Below, in pieces: positions 6,843 to 7,037 of a DNA stretch of 7,037 nt. Within the stretch, counting starts at the first letter, position 1. Every line of letters begins with the position of its first letter. The notes under the pieces were generated by a model, which was not told the DNA's origin, searched no databases, and saw nothing but the letters and a program-made list of their open reading frames with translations. This DNA comes from Bacteroidota bacterium. Its GTDB lineage: Bacteria; Bacteroidota; Bacteroidia; Bacteroidales; Paludibacteraceae. A program made the translations under genes and the position numbers. The stretch is from assembly GCA_022709605.1 (NCBI GenBank), contig JAKLIM010000195.1:1-7037 (forward strand). Direction: 5' to 3'.

Positions 6843-6989
6843 ATTAGTTTCAATATCTACTTTGAAATAACATGATAATTCAAATATGTTACTTGGGATT
6901 TTCATGTTATTTTGTTGTTTGTTTTCGAATTAAATGATAGAAAATATATTGATAAACAAGAAGATAGTGCTATTTAAAAATTAAATATT
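6843..6989. other. AT-rich intergenic region with a repeated AAATAACAT motif
   Basis: No gene is supported here. The motif AAATAACAT occurs at 6865-6873 (plus), 6904-6912 (minus) and 6993-7001 (plus, just beyond this stretch). The first two form an 11-bp perfect inverted repeat (AAATAACATGA 6865-6875 with TCATGTTATTT 6902-6912) around a 26-base loop. The second and third form another perfect 11-bp inverted pair (6904-6914 with 6991-7001). It may be an operator or chance in AT-rich DNA. Confidence 0.35.
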
Positions 6990-7037
6990 TCAAAATAACA
7001 TTCCGGTTTCTCCTAATTTCACTTTTCCCAAGTGTTT
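6990..7037 (-). CDS. Possible 3' end of an upstream minus-strand gene
   Basis: The minus strand from the window edge reads KHLGKVKLGETGMLF and then TGA at 6992-6990. The mixed composition of these 48 bases contrasts with the AT-rich DNA that follows, which suggests the end of a coding region. A second frame is also open a little further, so the frame choice is uncertain. Fifteen residues are too few to name a product. If real, the gene reads toward cysS with about 250 bp between. Confidence 0.3.
   Translation of the reverse strand, partial: KHLGKVKLGETGMLF

Noticed and set aside
6872..6937. Small plus-strand ORF of 21 codons (MIIQICYLGFSCYFVVCFRI...) downstream of the TATTTTTG box
   Set aside because: It is short, lies in AT-rich repeat-bearing DNA and has no sign of conservation or a start signal; chance is the simpler explanation.
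1..7037. CRISPR array, tRNA or rRNA genes
   Set aside because: No regularly spaced repeats and no tRNA-like T-loop/acceptor pairing were seen in the intergenic stretches.

Overview
The window looks like ordinary chromosome of a Bacteroidota bacterium, probably of the Bacteroidales/Marinilabiliales kind. Four things point there. The large secreted protein ends in a type IX secretion (T9SS type A) sorting domain. Several genes are preceded by a TAnnTTTG -7 box, the phylum's promoter signature, and most starts lack a Shine-Dalgarno sequence. The DNA is AT-rich, and the two aminoacyl-tRNA synthetases read like members of that phylum.

Layout from left to right. Positions 1-343 (minus) hold the N-terminal third or less of methionyl-tRNA synthetase (metG), with its promoter near 410-440. 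Positions 571-1473 (plus) hold a 300-codon SPFH/prohibitin-family membrane protein gene interrupted by a single in-frame TAA at codon 125; everything after the stop is intact in the same frame. A strong bidirectional terminator (1494-1525) separates it from a convergent secreted CotH-kinase-like protein with a lamin-tail domain and a T9SS tail (1627-3666, minus). A short divergent promoter region follows, then an unrecognised 182-residue protein with a GTG start (3817-4365, plus). Convergent with that, 16 bp away, is a RhuM-type DNA-binding protein carrying a C-terminal phospholipase-D-like domain (4382-5221, minus). It lies 48 bp downstream of cysteinyl-tRNA synthetase (cysS, 5270-6736, minus), and the two may be cotranscribed. 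Upstream of cysS is an AT-rich stretch of about 250 bp with G/C-rich inverted repeat pieces and a triplicated AAATAACAT motif. The last 48 bases may be the 3' end of another minus-strand gene.

The genes do not form an evident pathway: two housekeeping synthetases, a membrane SPFH protein, a surface/secreted protein and two accessory genes. I see no convincing new multi-gene system. The points most worth checking are the nonsense codon in the SPFH gene, the RhuM/PLD-like fusion with a variant H-x-R-x4-D motif, the unknown 182-residue protein, and the repeat-rich region around cysS.
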